This document shows positions 1-9,900 of a stretch of DNA of 64,000 nt, one piece after another. Numbering within the stretch: the stretch's first letter is position 1; each line of letters starts with the position of its first letter. The stretch comes from OLB6 sp964467455 (GTDB taxonomy: Bacteria > Bacteroidota > Ignavibacteria > Kapaibacteriales > Kapaibacteriaceae): positions 1-64,000 of the forward strand of contig CAYXQJ010000003.1 in assembly GCA_964467455.1 (NCBI GenBank), given 5' to 3'. The notes beneath the pieces were generated by a model. That model was not told the DNA's origin. It did no database searches and worked only from the letters and a program-made list of their open reading frames with translations. A program made the position numbers and the translations under genes.

Positions 1-2271
1 ACCCCCACGAAGTCCTACACGTAGACCTGCATGAGCCGAAGGCGAAACCCCCGTGACTTCACCGACCTTGAAGTCAAAGATCCCCCGCCCATACGTGCAA
101 AACCGGAAGACATCTAACGGAGCCACATAGTCTACGTGCCAATACGTTTGGTCCGGTGCGCCTTGGGCTGTGATGTCGGTCCACGATTGGGCGAGCGTAT
201 CATACATGAAGGCGCCGACATCCGTTGCAGCAGCGATGAATCGTCCGTCTGCAGAAACGGCTAACGACAACACCAAACACGGTGGCAGACCGTTGAGTGG
301 TGTCCACGTTGCTGCACCATCGACACTGGCATATACTGCCGGCCCATCATATCCTGAACCGCCGATGTAGATGCGATAAGCGTCACGCGAATCGGCTGTC
401 AATGCATTACCGGAGAAGTAGTGTCCGTTGAGTTTATCCGGACGCGCAAACTTCTGCCATGATGCACCGCGATCCAACGTTCGCCACACCACGCCATGTG
501 ATGCCACCACATAACCGATGTTATCATTGGAGGGGGCGAGCATGAGCGCCGTGATGTTGACGTTTTCTTGTCCTTCACCAAAGTCATGTGCAAGAGAGTC
601 GATCGACAACTTCACTTGTTCGAACGTGTATGTGTAGACCTTTGCCCCTGTGGATCGTGTACCGCCCCCTAACCACGCTTGTTGCGGATTTGTTGGGCCG
701 GTCGTGAGCGGTGGAAGCCACATGTGGCCTTTGTGCGGGAAGTCGAGCATGTGCGGACCCCAGCCGTCTTCGGCAGCGGGCACGTACATGGTGAAGCCGG
801 GATAGACGCAGAAGAGTGATTGACCGCCGTCGCCCGAGACCATGCTGGAATAGTCGCCGGAGATCATCTGTTGGAACGCACGCACACCGCCGGAGTCGAC
901 ACGACTGCGTTGATATCCTTGATCCTGCGAACCAACACTGACAACATCGACGTTGTCGCGGCTGGTGTAGGAGCTGTAGTACTGACTGATGTTGAGTCCT
1001 TTGAGCGAGAGGTTCTGCACCGTCGTACCGCCGTCACGCGACACATACAAACCGCCATCGGTTGCAATGAATGTCGGATCATCGCTCTCACCGAAGTTCC
1101 AACTCATGATCTGCGGAATGTCGGCATGTAGCTTTGTTGCCGGTGCGCCGTAATATTCACCCCAACGATTGATCGGCGTGAAGGTATACCCTTCATCAAG
1201 CGAGCGATGGACTTCCACGCCGCCAAACATCCAGGCATATGAATTCGGATCGATCTCGAAGGATTGTGCATCGAACGGTGAGATCTTGATCGTACCACGT
1301 TGCTCCCACGACGTCAGGTCACCGCCTTGTGAAACCCAGAACGTCGTGGAGTCACTACGTGTGAGCGCAAGACCAACATAGCTCGTGAACGGACCCGCCA
1401 TGATCACACTGCGGACGTTGCTTGCATTCCACAGTTCTGTCTGCACGTGTTGTGTTGTAAACGTCCCATCTTCATTCACCGTCGAGATCGTATCGCCGTG
1501 GATCACATAACACTCGTCACCCGGCGTCCACACGGCACGGGCATTACCATCGAACCACATCAACCGTTGAAAGGTTGCGCCGGTATCGATGCTGCGATAG
1601 ATCACATTGCGTGAACGCCATGCCGGACCGTAATCCCATTCTACACCGACGGCAACGATCTCCAGTCGGCCACCTTCTCGTGTGTACGATACGGCATCAG
1701 TGAACCAACCCCAGCGCTGCATCTCCGTCAACCCATCGGATTGTTTCCATGCCAATCCTTCACCATCGAGGAAGAAGCAACGGGCACTTGCGGAGACGGC
1801 GATCAACCGTTCGACGCCGGAACTCAACAACACATGTTTGAGCAACACCGGATCATTGATCCTCTTCGCATCCGTCAGACACGTCCATTCCGTTCCGTCG
1901 ATCTTCCCTTTCCATACCGTCCCACCGGCACCGGCAGCCCACAGACGTCCTGACGCTTTATCGAACTCCATCGTCATCACGCGTCCGGCCTGATTACTGC
2001 TGCCCACTTCACGCCACGTCCCACGCACCGACGGCGTATCGGCCTGCATACCCTCGGCCCGTTTCACCAGCCGTTGCAGGCGCGCTTCGCGCACCTCTTC
2101 GTTCACGGCCTTCCAATTCATGTCAGGGGGCGTTACATGCAACGACTCGAAATAGCGCTCCGCATCGCTGCGGTGTCGCTCACCTTCGCGTTGCTGCAAT
2201 GGAACATCCGTCTGCGCCGTCAGCGGAAGCGCGGTGAACAGTAGGGTCAGGGCAAGGAGAGAATAGTGCAT
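1..2271 (-). CDS. Secreted Asp-box/BNR beta-propeller protein, C-terminus beyond window
   Basis: Open frame of 757 codons from an ATG at 2271 to the left edge with no stop, so the gene is cut by the window. The N-terminus is a signal peptide (MHYSLLALTLLFTALPLTAQ). The body carries Asp-box-like motifs S/T-x-D-x-G-x-T-W/F near residues 225 (SIDTGATF), 355 (SLDEGYTF), 409 (SRDGGTTV), 597 (TLDRGASW) and 649 (SVDGAATW), as in sortilin/VPS10-type and photosystem-stability-factor-like propellers. A blade ending in GRGIFDF near residue 735 is where such proteins usually switch to a T9SS sorting tail; that tail would lie outside the window. Probably an extracellular or surface protein; the ligand is unknown. 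A TAnnTTCG promoter lies three bases upstream of the ATG. Confidence 0.85.
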   Translation of the reverse strand, partial: MHYSLLALTLLFTALPLTAQTDVPLQQREGERHRSDAERYFESLHVTPPDMNWKAVNEEVREARLQRLVKRAEGMQADTPSVRGTWREVGSSNQAGRVMTMEFDKASGRLWAAGAGGTVWKGKIDGTEWTCLTDAKRINDPVLLKHVLLSSGVERLIAVSASARCFFLDGEGLAWKQSDGLTEMQRWGWFTDAVSYTREGGRLEIVAVGVEWDYGPAWRSRNVIYRSIDTGATFQRLMWFDGNARAVWTPGDECYVIHGDTISTVNEDGTFTTQHVQTELWNASNVRSVIMAGPFTSYVGLALTRSDSTTFWVSQGGDLTSWEQRGTIKISPFDAQSFEIDPNSYAWMFGGVEVHRSLDEGYTFTPINRWGEYYGAPATKLHADIPQIMSWNFGESDDPTFIATDGGLYVSRDGGTTVQNLSLKGLNISQYYSSYTSRDNVDVVSVGSQDQGYQRSRVDSGGVRAFQQMISGDYSSMVSGDGGQSLFCVYPGFTMYVPAAEDGWGPHMLDFPHKGHMWLPPLTTGPTNPQQAWLGGGTRSTGAKVYTYTFEQVKLSIDSLAHDFGEGQENVNITALMLAPSNDNIGYVVASHGVVWRTLDRGASWQKFARPDKLNGHYFSGNALTADSRDAYRIYIGGSGYDGPAVYASVDGAATWTPLNGLPPCLVLSLAVSADGRFIAAATDVGAFMYDTLAQSWTDITAQGAPDQTYWHVDYVAPLDVFRFCTYGRGIFDFKVGEVTGVSPSAHAGLRVGLRGG

Positions 2272-2274
2272 CTA

Positions 2275-2282
2275 CGAAAATA
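2275..2282 (-). promoter_or_regulatory. -7 element TATTTTCG, leaderless start
   Basis: On the minus strand TATTTTCG ends three bases before the ATG of the Asp-box gene. It is a one-base variant of the Bacteroidota -7 consensus TAnnTTTG. The short distance implies that transcription starts at or next to the start codon. Confidence 0.5.
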
Positions 2283-2563
2283 GTAGTTCCTCGGCCTTCG
2301 GCCTCGGGATGACACGTGGCCTCTCCTTTTCTTTCTCGTTCCTCGCTTCGCTCGGAATGACAGGGGGCCTCGTTCCTCGCTTCGCTCGGAATGACAGGGG
2401 GCCTCTCCATTTCTTTCTCGTTCCTCGCTTCGCTCGGAATGACACTAATCAACGTTCCTGGGAAGTGTCATTCAGAATGAAATGAGGAAACGAATGCGCT
2501 GTCATTCCGAGCCGAAGCCCCGAGCGAAGCGAGGGGGAAGCGAGGAACGGAATGACATCACGG
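2283..2563. repeat. Cluster of REP-like palindromic repeats
   Basis: At least five head-to-tail or inverted copies of the word CGTTCCTCGCTTCGCTCGG / GAATGACA and its complement (for example 2336-2362, 2369-2396, 2418-2444, 2466-2560). Each copy is internally palindromic (CCTCGCTTCGC / GCGAAGCGAGG). Translation gives only the repetitive peptides VIPSEARNE/HSERSEE, so I treat the frames here as non-coding. The same family recurs at 3.03, 3.66, 8.25, 16.97 and 54.30 kb. Confidence 0.85.
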
Positions 2564-2566
2564 ATT

Positions 2567-2962
2567 TCACTCGCCTTTGCCGGTATCTGTTGCATCCGGC
2601 ATTTCCATGATGCGTTTGAGCCGCTCTTCATGGCTGAGACTAAGCCATTCGGCCTGCTTTTCGCTCGGACTCTTTAGAGATGTCAGCTCCGGATTCTCTT
2701 TGCGAATGAGATCGAGCTTCTTTGCACGATTGAATGACTTGATCTGTTTCTCTCGGATGATCGCATCTGCGACCTCAATGAACTCTTCCATGTAGATCAC
2801 ATCAAAGCACTTGTGCGTGTGAGCGTAACCTTTCGTTTGTCCGCCGCGGTGTTCAGACCTTCGACGCCACACGTTATTCGAGACGCCAATGTACGTCTTC
2901 GACCTGTCCTCATTTGCAAGGATGTAGACGTAGTATCGTTTTGTTCGGCTGGTTGTACTCAT
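2567..2962 (-). CDS. GIY-YIG nuclease family protein (UPF0213-like)
   Basis: 131 aa. It begins with the GIY-YIG core: YYVYIL, then KTYIGVSNN, the conserved Arg/His patch WRRRSEHR, and the metal-binding Glu in IYMEEF, followed by the usual basic helix (REKQIKSFNRAKKLDLI). This is the compact UPF0213/YhbQ-type single-domain form. The C-terminal 40 residues (from about position 92) are an extra charged tail. Members are predicted DNA endonucleases, but most have no known role. The gene stands alone, with REP-like repeats directly after its stop, in the AT-poor junction where such elements accumulate. Confidence 0.9.
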   Translation of the reverse strand: MSTTSRTKRYYVYILANEDRSKTYIGVSNNVWRRRSEHRGGQTKGYAHTHKCFDVIYMEEFIEVADAIIREKQIKSFNRAKKLDLIRKENPELTSLKSPSEKQAEWLSLSHEERLKRIMEMPDATDTGKGE

Positions 2963-3025
2963 ATCGACATAGTGTAACCACCATGCCTAAACGTGACATC
3001 TCTTCAATGAAAAACGAAGAAAGAG

Positions 3026-3083
3026 AGGTCATTCCGAACGAAGTGAGGAACGAAGGCCGAGGAACGCAGTGAGGAACGAGGAA
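3026..3083. repeat. REP-like repeats
   Basis: Degenerate copies of the same palindromic family (GAACGAAGTGAGGAACGAAG and neighbours) between the GIY-YIG and reductase genes, ending directly before the stop codon of the reductase. Confidence 0.7.
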
Positions 3084-3085
3084 CC

Positions 3086-3598
3086 CTACACCTTGTACAA
3101 CATCTTCACTACACCATTGGTGTGAGCTTTCGCTTCCAACAGTGTAAGCGTCCGCCGGAGTGTGCCTGCACCAAACAGCGTTGTGCCCTGACCCAAGATC
3201 ACCGGCGCAACATAGATCTCGATCTCATCGAGCAAGTTCGCTTCCAGAAAACTGCGGCCAACTTGCGCACCGCCGACGATCCAGATGTCGCCGGGTGTTT
3301 CTTCTTTCAATCTCGGCACCAACTCCACCAGTCGTCCATTGTACGACTCAATGCCATGTTCGGTCTCTGGTAGGGGGCGAGAAGTAAGCACAATACTTCT
3401 CTTGCCGGCATATGGCCACTGGCCAAATCCATGCACTTGATCATACGTAGTGCGTCCCATGATCACGGTGCCAACGTTTTCGAAGAACTGGTGAAAACCC
3501 AACTCTTCACTGAAGTACGGATTCAACCACGCAATGCCGCCCGTTGCATCCGCAATGCGTCCATCGATCGATGTCGCGATATATAGCACCGTACGCAT
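3086..3598 (-). CDS. Dihydrofolate reductase/RibD C-terminal family reductase
   Basis: 170 aa. The N-terminus MRTVLYIATSIDGRIAD, then GTVIMGRTTYDQV, VLTSRPLP and WIVGGAQVGRSFL, is the standard signature of small RibD_C/DHFR-like NAD(P)H-dependent reductases (YwjB/YyaP group). It is a complete single domain; the deaminase half of bifunctional RibD is absent. The substrate is unknown; a pterin or flavin-precursor reductase is the family expectation. It sits alone between two REP-like clusters. A possible TAGTTTCG promoter lies at 3622-3629. Confidence 0.88.
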   Translation of the reverse strand: MRTVLYIATSIDGRIADATGGIAWLNPYFSEELGFHQFFENVGTVIMGRTTYDQVHGFGQWPYAGKRSIVLTSRPLPETEHGIESYNGRLVELVPRLKEETPGDIWIVGGAQVGRSFLEANLLDEIEIYVAPVILGQGTTLFGAGTLRRTLTLLEAKAHTNGVVKMLYKV

Positions 3599-3621
3599 AA
3601 TCTTTCACCGTTTGTGGGTAT

Positions 3622-3629
3622 CGAAACTA
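3622..3629 (-). promoter_or_regulatory. -7-like element TAGTTTCG upstream of the reductase gene
   Basis: TAGTTTCG on the minus strand, 23 bases before the ATG, matching TAnnTTYG as seen elsewhere in the window. No clear -33 TTG was found at the expected spacing. Confidence 0.35.
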
Positions 3630-3654
3630 CGCATACCTCAAGCAAAGTTCCGTG

Positions 3655-3795
3655 CTGTCATTCCGTTCCTCATTTCATTCAGAATGACACCGCGAAGAAA
3701 GATAGGTGGACTGTCATTCCGAGGCCGAAGGCCGAGGAACGAGAAACACACAAAGAAGAGAGCGAAGCCCTGTCATTCCGAGCGAAGCGAGGAAC
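3655..3795. repeat. REP-like palindromic repeats
   Basis: Three copies in alternating orientation (3656-3690, 3713-3742, 3771-3795) of the TGTCATTCCGAG / GAGGAACG family, filling the interval down to the stop of the NlpC/P60 gene. The last copy abuts the TAG stop. Confidence 0.8.
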
Positions 3796-4739
3796 TAATC
3801 CCCGCTCACCGCACTCGGCATGGCCAGTGCCACCATGTCGCGTTCTTGCAGGCGGCTGGCGCCGAGGAAGCGCTTGCCGTAGTAGGTTGATTCCAGCGAC
3901 GAGATGGTGACGCCGTAACGCGAGGAGGCGTGGGCGAAGAGGTTGTCGCCGAGGTAGACGCCGACGTGGGAGACGCGGGCGTGACGACGCGTGTGGAAGA
4001 ACACAAGGTCGCCGAACTGAAGCTTGTGGATGTCGCGGATGGGTTGGCCGACGGTGCTTTGCATGGCCGCCGTACGCGGGAGTTCGATGCCTGCCGATGT
4101 TGCATACAACATGCGCGTGAAGGCCGAACAATCGATGCCATTCTCGGAGGTGCCGCCGAAGTGATAGCGCGTGCCAAGCCAGTCCATGACAACACCGATG
4201 ATCTTGGATTTTTCTACGCCCCCTTCAGTAAGATCATCACCATCGGAGTCGACGTAGTTGAGCCACAAGGAACGGAAGGTGTCGATGTCCACCGGCACGT
4301 CGTCCTCTTGCTCAAGTTCGGTCAAGTCTTCACCTTCATCCTGCAACAGGGCTTCGTCACCCGATGCGGCAAGGATCGAATCTGTTTCTTCTTCGGTGAG
4401 TTCGCTGCTTTCAGCGATGAGGCGTCGTGCGGAGTCTAACACGTCCGATGTGGACGTGTATTCCAAACCTGTGAGCTTGCACAAGGTCTGGCTTTGGGTG
4501 CGCACCAGGTCGAGTGCCTGCTGCTTGCCCTTGGTACGATTTGCCGGTGTGCACTTGCTGGCATACCGACGGCCACGGCGCGATTTGCGTGATGAACGCT
4601 TGGACTTCTTGCCGACCGAGGTCGACTTTTTCACGGTGTTCGAGCGCACGGCGGCAATTGCGTCCGTGGGTTGGAACGTCGAGAGGGCGAAGAGCGTCAT
4701 CAAGATCGCACAGAAGGCGCTGAAGATGTTATGCTTCAT
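3795..4739 (-). CDS. NlpC/P60 family cell-wall hydrolase
   Basis: 314 aa, secreted (hydrophobic N-terminus, MKHNIFSAFCAILMTLF). A lysine/arginine-rich stretch (residues 35-65) and an acidic central region (110-175) lead into a C-terminal NlpC/P60 papain-like domain. The nucleophile is Cys204 in NGIDCSAF, with His258 in SHVGVYLG and the third residue His270 in FAHASS. LPRTAAMQ and FGDLVFF are further family landmarks. The family cleaves gamma-D-Glu-diaminopimelate or related stem-peptide bonds in peptidoglycan. Its ATG lies 12 bases after the stop of the peptide-binding lipoprotein gene, so the two probably form an operon, which fits recovery of peptides released from the wall. Confidence 0.92.
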   Translation of the reverse strand: MKHNIFSAFCAILMTLFALSTFQPTDAIAAVRSNTVKKSTSVGKKSKRSSRKSRRGRRYASKCTPANRTKGKQQALDLVRTQSQTLCKLTGLEYTSTSDVLDSARRLIAESSELTEEETDSILAASGDEALLQDEGEDLTELEQEDDVPVDIDTFRSLWLNYVDSDGDDLTEGGVEKSKIIGVVMDWLGTRYHFGGTSENGIDCSAFTRMLYATSAGIELPRTAAMQSTVGQPIRDIHKLQFGDLVFFHTRRHARVSHVGVYLGDNLFAHASSRYGVTISSLESTYYGKRFLGASRLQERDMVALAMPSAVSGD

Positions 4740-4751
4740 GTTTCCTGTGAG

Positions 4752-6470
4752 TTAGTTCAACTGTTGTGAGGTGGTAGGGGGCGTCTTGTACACCCGCTCC
4801 AAAAGAAGCCGTCCGGAACCGTCAAGCAGGAAGCCCTGCACATTCGGCTGCGTAAGGCGGATGAGGACATCGTGGTACAAGAAGATCCACGGACTCTCCT
4901 CAAGGACAATGCGTTCCATCTCGTGATAGAGCGCGGCACGTTCAGAGAACGTCAGTTTGGGCGACAAGGCCCGCGTGTAGAGATCGTCGAGGTCGGCACG
5001 ACGTGTATGCGTCGTATTCGGTCCCGACGGCGAGAAGTTTTGCGACGTGAACAGGGCGAGGAAGTTCTCCGGGTCCGGATAATCTCCCATCCAACTGGTA
5101 CGCCACATGGCCAACTCACCGGATCGCACCTGCGAGAGGTGCTGCGGAAAATCAACCTGGCGGAGTTCGACCTTTACGCCGATCTCGCGCCACATCTCTT
5201 GAATGGCTTCGGCCACTGAGGCCGTACGTGGGTTGTTGCCTAACTGCAACAACAGCTGTGGCAAACCCTTACCGTATGGGTATCCGGCCTGTGCCAGCAG
5301 ATCGCGGGCACGGTCGGCATCATACTGATAACCGCGAACGGTATCGGAAAAACCGGGCATTGTCGGCGGCAACACACCGTGATGGGCGGGAATGCCTCGT
5401 CCGTGTAGGACGTAGGTGACAATGCGATGCCGGTCGATAGCATAGTTGAGCGCCTGCCGAAGCAAGCGTTGTGAGGCAAGAGGGACGGCACGTGCTGCAG
5501 GATACGTGGTATCAAGCATGATGCCGTAGTATTCGATGGAGTGGGCTGCGGCGCGATGGATCCTGAACTTCGTATACGGAGGCTTCAAGGTCCCATCCAC
5601 GTCGTAGACCGAAGGGGCGAATGAACCATCAACGGAGCTCACCACATCGTACCGACCTCGGGTGAATTCGAGGAACTCGTTCTTGACATCTCGCAGAAAC
5701 GTGATGTGTACCGACGTGAGGTACGGCAATCGTTTTCCGCGCGTGTCCACCTTGAAATAGCGCTCATTCCGAGCCAAGGTGAGTTCCACATCCGGCACCC
5801 AGCGCTCGAACCGAAACGGTCCGGTTCCTACCGGGTGTTGCCCAAAGTCAGCACCGTATCGCTCCACCGCCTCTTTCGGCACGATGGATCCATACGGCAT
5901 GGTCAAGACAGCCAGGAAAGGGGCGAATGGTTCGGTCAAGGTGATCGTGATCGTCGAGTCGTCAACGACCGTGATCCCCGAGATATGTCCGGACCGCCCT
6001 GCCCTGCTGTGTTGATGAAAGACATCGGCACCAACGATGCGGCTGCGGAAGGCCCAAAGTCCGGTGGACTTCGTGCGCGCGTCGCAGATCCGCTCGATAC
6101 TATATCGGACGTCTTCAGCGGTGACCCGACGTGTCGAGTCAGAGCCGAAGCAGGCGTCGGTGTGGAACCAAACGTCGGTCCGCAGATGGAAGGTCCACCT
6201 CCGTCCGGCGTCGTCCACCTCCCATGAGGAAGCGATACACGGTGCGATGCCAAGGTTGGTGTCGAGTTCTACCAGACCGTTGAAGACGTGGGTGTTGGCC
6301 CAGGTAGCAGCTTGGTAGGACGCGACGGCGGGATCCAAGCTGGCGATCCCGTCAGGTTCATTATAGGTAAATGATGTCAGTGACTGCTCGTCGGAGGCCC
6401 TGTGGCCACCGCACGAGACGATGAACAGACAACTAATAATGGCGATCGTGGTTGTCAAAGAACGCTTCAT
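4752..6470 (-). CDS. ABC transporter substrate-binding lipoprotein, family 5 (peptide/nickel type)
   Basis: 572 aa from the ATG at 6470 (a frame extension to 6482 is possible). The lipobox FIVSC places the acylated Cys at residue 20. The family-5 (SBP_bac_5, OppA/DppA) order is visible: SLDPAVASYQAATWANTHVF, then WTFHLRTDVWFH, PVGTGPFRFERW, LRQALNYAIDR and WMGDYPDPENFL. It would bind peptides or similar ligands at the periplasmic face of the inner membrane. No permease or ATPase gene is adjacent, so its transporter must be elsewhere. It is transcribed together with the NlpC/P60 gene (12-base gap), suggesting a link to murein peptides; this is inferred from context only. Confidence 0.93.
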   Translation of the reverse strand: MKRSLTTTIAIISCLFIVSCGGHRASDEQSLTSFTYNEPDGIASLDPAVASYQAATWANTHVFNGLVELDTNLGIAPCIASSWEVDDAGRRWTFHLRTDVWFHTDACFGSDSTRRVTAEDVRYSIERICDARTKSTGLWAFRSRIVGADVFHQHSRAGRSGHISGITVVDDSTITITLTEPFAPFLAVLTMPYGSIVPKEAVERYGADFGQHPVGTGPFRFERWVPDVELTLARNERYFKVDTRGKRLPYLTSVHITFLRDVKNEFLEFTRGRYDVVSSVDGSFAPSVYDVDGTLKPPYTKFRIHRAAAHSIEYYGIMLDTTYPAARAVPLASQRLLRQALNYAIDRHRIVTYVLHGRGIPAHHGVLPPTMPGFSDTVRGYQYDADRARDLLAQAGYPYGKGLPQLLLQLGNNPRTASVAEAIQEMWREIGVKVELRQVDFPQHLSQVRSGELAMWRTSWMGDYPDPENFLALFTSQNFSPSGPNTTHTRRADLDDLYTRALSPKLTFSERAALYHEMERIVLEESPWIFLYHDVLIRLTQPNVQGFLLDGSGRLLLERVYKTPPTTSQQLN

Positions 6471-6524
6471 GATCGGCTGCAAAACTCGGTAGTTCTGCGG
6501 AGGCAGCCAATTAATTCGAGTTCA

Positions 6525-6555
6525 TTGTCAGGGAAACTTCTCACTCGTATCTTTG
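6525..6555 (+). promoter_or_regulatory. Bacteroidota-type promoter TTG-N20-TATCTTTG
   Basis: TTG at 6525-6527, a 20-base spacer and TATCTTTG at 6548-6555. This is a full match to the -33/-7 arrangement known for Bacteroidota primary sigma factor. It drives the metal-efflux locus, and the first in-frame GTG begins three bases downstream. Confidence 0.6.
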
Positions 6556-6558
6556 TGC

Positions 6559-6933
6559 GTGGTACTGTTTCGCCCCCTTATCGTCCTGATGTCCGTGTTC
6601 TCAATAGGACTTGGACCATTGTTGCCGGATCTCCCCAAGATCCCGGCCATTTGGGAGCATTATCAACACCACCGCACCGAACATGGGGAAAACACCCTGT
6701 CGTTTGTGGAATACCTGGTGGATCACTTTGGCGGGACGGATCATCAGGACGCCGAGCACCAGGCACTGCCCTTATACTCCGTGGGGGCCTCTGGGGGGGT
6801 CTACGTGGGGGTCGAAGTGGTGTCTGACGTGCAACCTAACTTCACAGAACTAGCTCCCAAGACTTACACAGCGTCTAACGCAAAGCCTCCCGCAGCGCCT
6901 ACCTCAAAGACAGCGAAGCCCCCCCGAAGCTGA
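6559..6933 (+). CDS. Small conserved membrane/exported protein heading the metal-efflux locus
   Basis: About 124 aa from GTG 6559, or 114 aa from ATG 6589. A hydrophobic N-terminus is followed by a His/Glu-rich segment (IWEHYQHHRTEHGEN, then SFVEYLVDHF, TDHQDAEHQALP) and a Pro/Thr/Lys-rich tail. From memory, a similar small protein with H/D-rich LxxHY patches accompanies CzcA-type pumps in other Bacteroidota, but I cannot name the family. The histidines could bind metal; that is a guess. GTG 6559 is preferred because it lies three bases after the -7 element, the leaderless spacing seen at other genes here. It lies 49 bases before the pump gene and is probably cotranscribed with it. Confidence 0.6.
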   Translation: MVLFRPLIVLMSVFSIGLGPLLPDLPKIPAIWEHYQHHRTEHGENTLSFVEYLVDHFGGTDHQDAEHQALPLYSVGASGGVYVGVEVVSDVQPNFTELAPKTYTASNAKPPAAPTSKTAKPPRS

Positions 6934-6982
6934 CCTACCCCCTCGGTAGGTTCTTTTCATCAGCTTCAGTTACGGGAACACC

Positions 6983-9900
6983 ATGTTCGAACGGATCATC
7001 GGCTTTTCGATCCGGAACCCGCTTATCATCGCCATCGGCGTCACATGCCTCATTGTCTGGGGTGTGGTGTCGTTTCAACGACTGCCGATCGATGCCGTTC
7101 CGGATATCACCAACAATCAAGTCCAGGTCGTCACACTCACGCCGGCCCTGGCACCACAAGAAGTAGAACGTCTGATCACCATTCCGGTGGAACAGACGAT
7201 GGCAACGATCGACGGCATCACGGAACGACGCTCGGTGTCGCGGTTCGGGTTGTCCGTCGTCACGCTCGTCTTCGAAGACGACGTCGACATCTACTGGGCG
7301 CGAGCCCAAGTGGATCAGCGTCTGACCGAAGCCAAAGAAATGATCCCGGCCGATGCCGGCACGCCGATGATGATGCCCATCACGACGGGCCTCGGCGAGA
7401 TCTATCAATACCGACTCGAGGTCGACAAGGACCATACGGCCATGTACGATCCGATGTCGCTGCGGACGATCCATGAGTGGATGGTCCGACGTCGCCTGCT
7501 CGGTTCTCCCGGCGTTGCCGATGTCGCCTCCTTCGGCGGCTTCCTCCGCCAGGCCGAGATTGCCGTCGTACCGGAACGTCTGCGGTCCTTCGGACTCTCC
7601 ATCGCCGACATCCTCGACGCCGTCCAACGCAACAACGCCAACGCCGGCGGCGCCTACATCGAAAAAGGTCCCAACCTTGCCTACATCCGCGTTGAAGGCA
7701 TGGCCACCAACCTCACCGACCTCGAGAACATCGTCGTCGGCACGACCAATAAGAACCTCCCTATCCTGGTTCGCGATATCGCCGACGTCCGCGATGGTCA
7801 TGCCGTCCGCTACGGCGCCATGACCTATAACGACTCCGGAGAAGCCGTCGGTGGCATCGTCTATATGTTGAAGGGGGCCAACAGTTCCGAGGTGATCGAG
7901 ACCGTCAAGGAGCGCATGAAGGCGATCGAAGCTTCCTTGCCGGAAGGACTCCACATCGCCCCCTTCCTTGATCGATCGAAGCTGGTGAACAAGGCGATCT
8001 CGACCGTGGCGACGAACCTGATCGAAGGTGCGTTGATCGTGATCTTCGTGCTGGTGCTGATGCTCGGCAACATGCGCGCAGGATTGATCGTGGCAAGCGT
8101 GATCCCGCTGTCGATGCTCTTCGCCATCGGCATGATGACGCTCTTTGGTGTGTCGGGCAACCTGATGTCGCTCGGCGCCATCGACTTCGGCCTCATCGTC
8201 GATGGAGCGGTGATCGTGGTGGAGCATGTGTTGCATAAACTGCAGGGCGTTCCTCGTTCCACTCGGAATGACAACAGCGAGGGCCTGTCATCCCGAGCGA
8301 ATGCGAGGGAGATCGTTCAGTTCGCCGCCGTCGAGATCCGCCGCAGTGCAGCGTTTGGTGAGTTCATCATCTTGATCGTCTACTTCCCGATCCTGACGTT
8401 GGTTGGTATTGAAGGAAAGATGTTCGGTCCGATGGCGCAGACGGTGGTGTTTGCAATTCTCGGTGCCTTCATCTTGAGTACGACGTATGTGCCGATGATG
8501 GCGTCGTTGTTGCTCAAGCAACAGACGACACATAAGGTCACGTTCGCTGATCGCATCATGAAGCTGATCGAGCGACTGTACAGACCGGTGCGGAATGCTG
8601 CGCTGCGTCGCGTGCCACTACTTTTGACTTCGGCCATTGCCCTGTTCGCCCTTTCGCTCTTTGGCTTCTTCTCCCTCGGCGGTGAATTCATTCCGACACT
8701 CGACGAAGGCGACTTTGCCGTGGAGACGCGGTTGATCACGGGATCATCGCTGTCGGAGACGATCAAGACAACGCAGCAGGCAGCGGCGATCTTGAAGAAG
8801 AACTTTCCGGAAGTGATCTCCGTGGTCGGCAAGATCGGTACAACGGAGATCCCCATGGATCCGATGCCGATCGAGTCGGGCGACTTGATCGTGGTGTTGA
8901 AAGACAAGAAGGAATGGACATCGGCTTCGACGCGTGAAGAGTTGGCCGGCAAGATGCAAGAAGTATTGTCGACCTTGCCCGGCATTGCCTTCGGTTTCCA
9001 ACAACCGATCCAGATGCGCTTCAACGAATTGATGACGGGTGCCCGACAAGACGTGGTGATCAAGGTCTACGGTGAAGATCTCGACTCTCTCGTTCACGTT
9101 GTTGATCGCATCGGCGCCATTGCTCAACAAGTGCAAGGTGCTGCCGACGTGTATAAAGAACCCGTCTCCGGTCTTCCGCAGATCGTCGTGCGTGCCGATC
9201 GTGAAGCGTGTGCGCTTCTCGGTGTGAACATCGACGATGTGAACAGCACCATCAGAGCTGCGTTCGCCGGTGAACTTGCCGGCAATGTCTACGAACAAGA
9301 GAAACGATTTGATGTCGTAGTGCGGTTGCGCGCCGAAGATCGGACGTCGATCACCGACCTTGAGCGGTTGACGGTGCCGACACGCCTCGGACAACTCATT
9401 CCGCTGCAACAAGTGGCAGACATCCGCATGGAAGAAGGTCCGAACCAGATCCAACGTGAAGACGGCCGACGTCGCATCATCGCCGGCTTCAACGTGCGCG
9501 ACCGCGATATCCAGAGTGTCGTTGACGAGATCCGTCAACGCATCAACGCCGAGGTCGATCTTCCGCAAGGATACGAGGTCACCTACGGCGGTGCCTTCGA
9601 AAACCTCAACGCCGCAAAGAGTCGGTTGATGATCGCCGTTCCCGCAGCGTTGCTGCTCATCCTCTTCTTGCTCTATCTCACCTTTGGCACGTTCAAGGAG
9701 ACCGTCTTGGTGTTCACCGCCATTCCCCTCTCTGCCGTCGGCGGCATCGCGGCCTTGATCTTCCGCGGCATGCCCTTCAGCATCTCCGCCGGCGTGGGCT
9801 TCATCGCCTTGTTCGGTGTGGCCGTCCTCAACGGCATCGTCTTGATGGCGGCGTTCAAGAAACACGCCGACCTCGGACCAATGCGTACAGTCTTGCGCGG

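Noticed and set aside
2180..2452. Open frame encoding VIPSEARNE/HSERSEE peptides, and the similar frame at 3534-3890
   Set aside because: They are translations of the REP-like palindromes themselves, with no start signals.
6935..8236. 433-codon open frame on the minus strand
   Set aside because: It lies wholly inside the plus-strand pump gene, has low-complexity His/Asp/Arg composition, and shows no domain: a shadow of high-G+C coding DNA. The same applies to 8744-9865 (minus) and 57903-58871 (plus).
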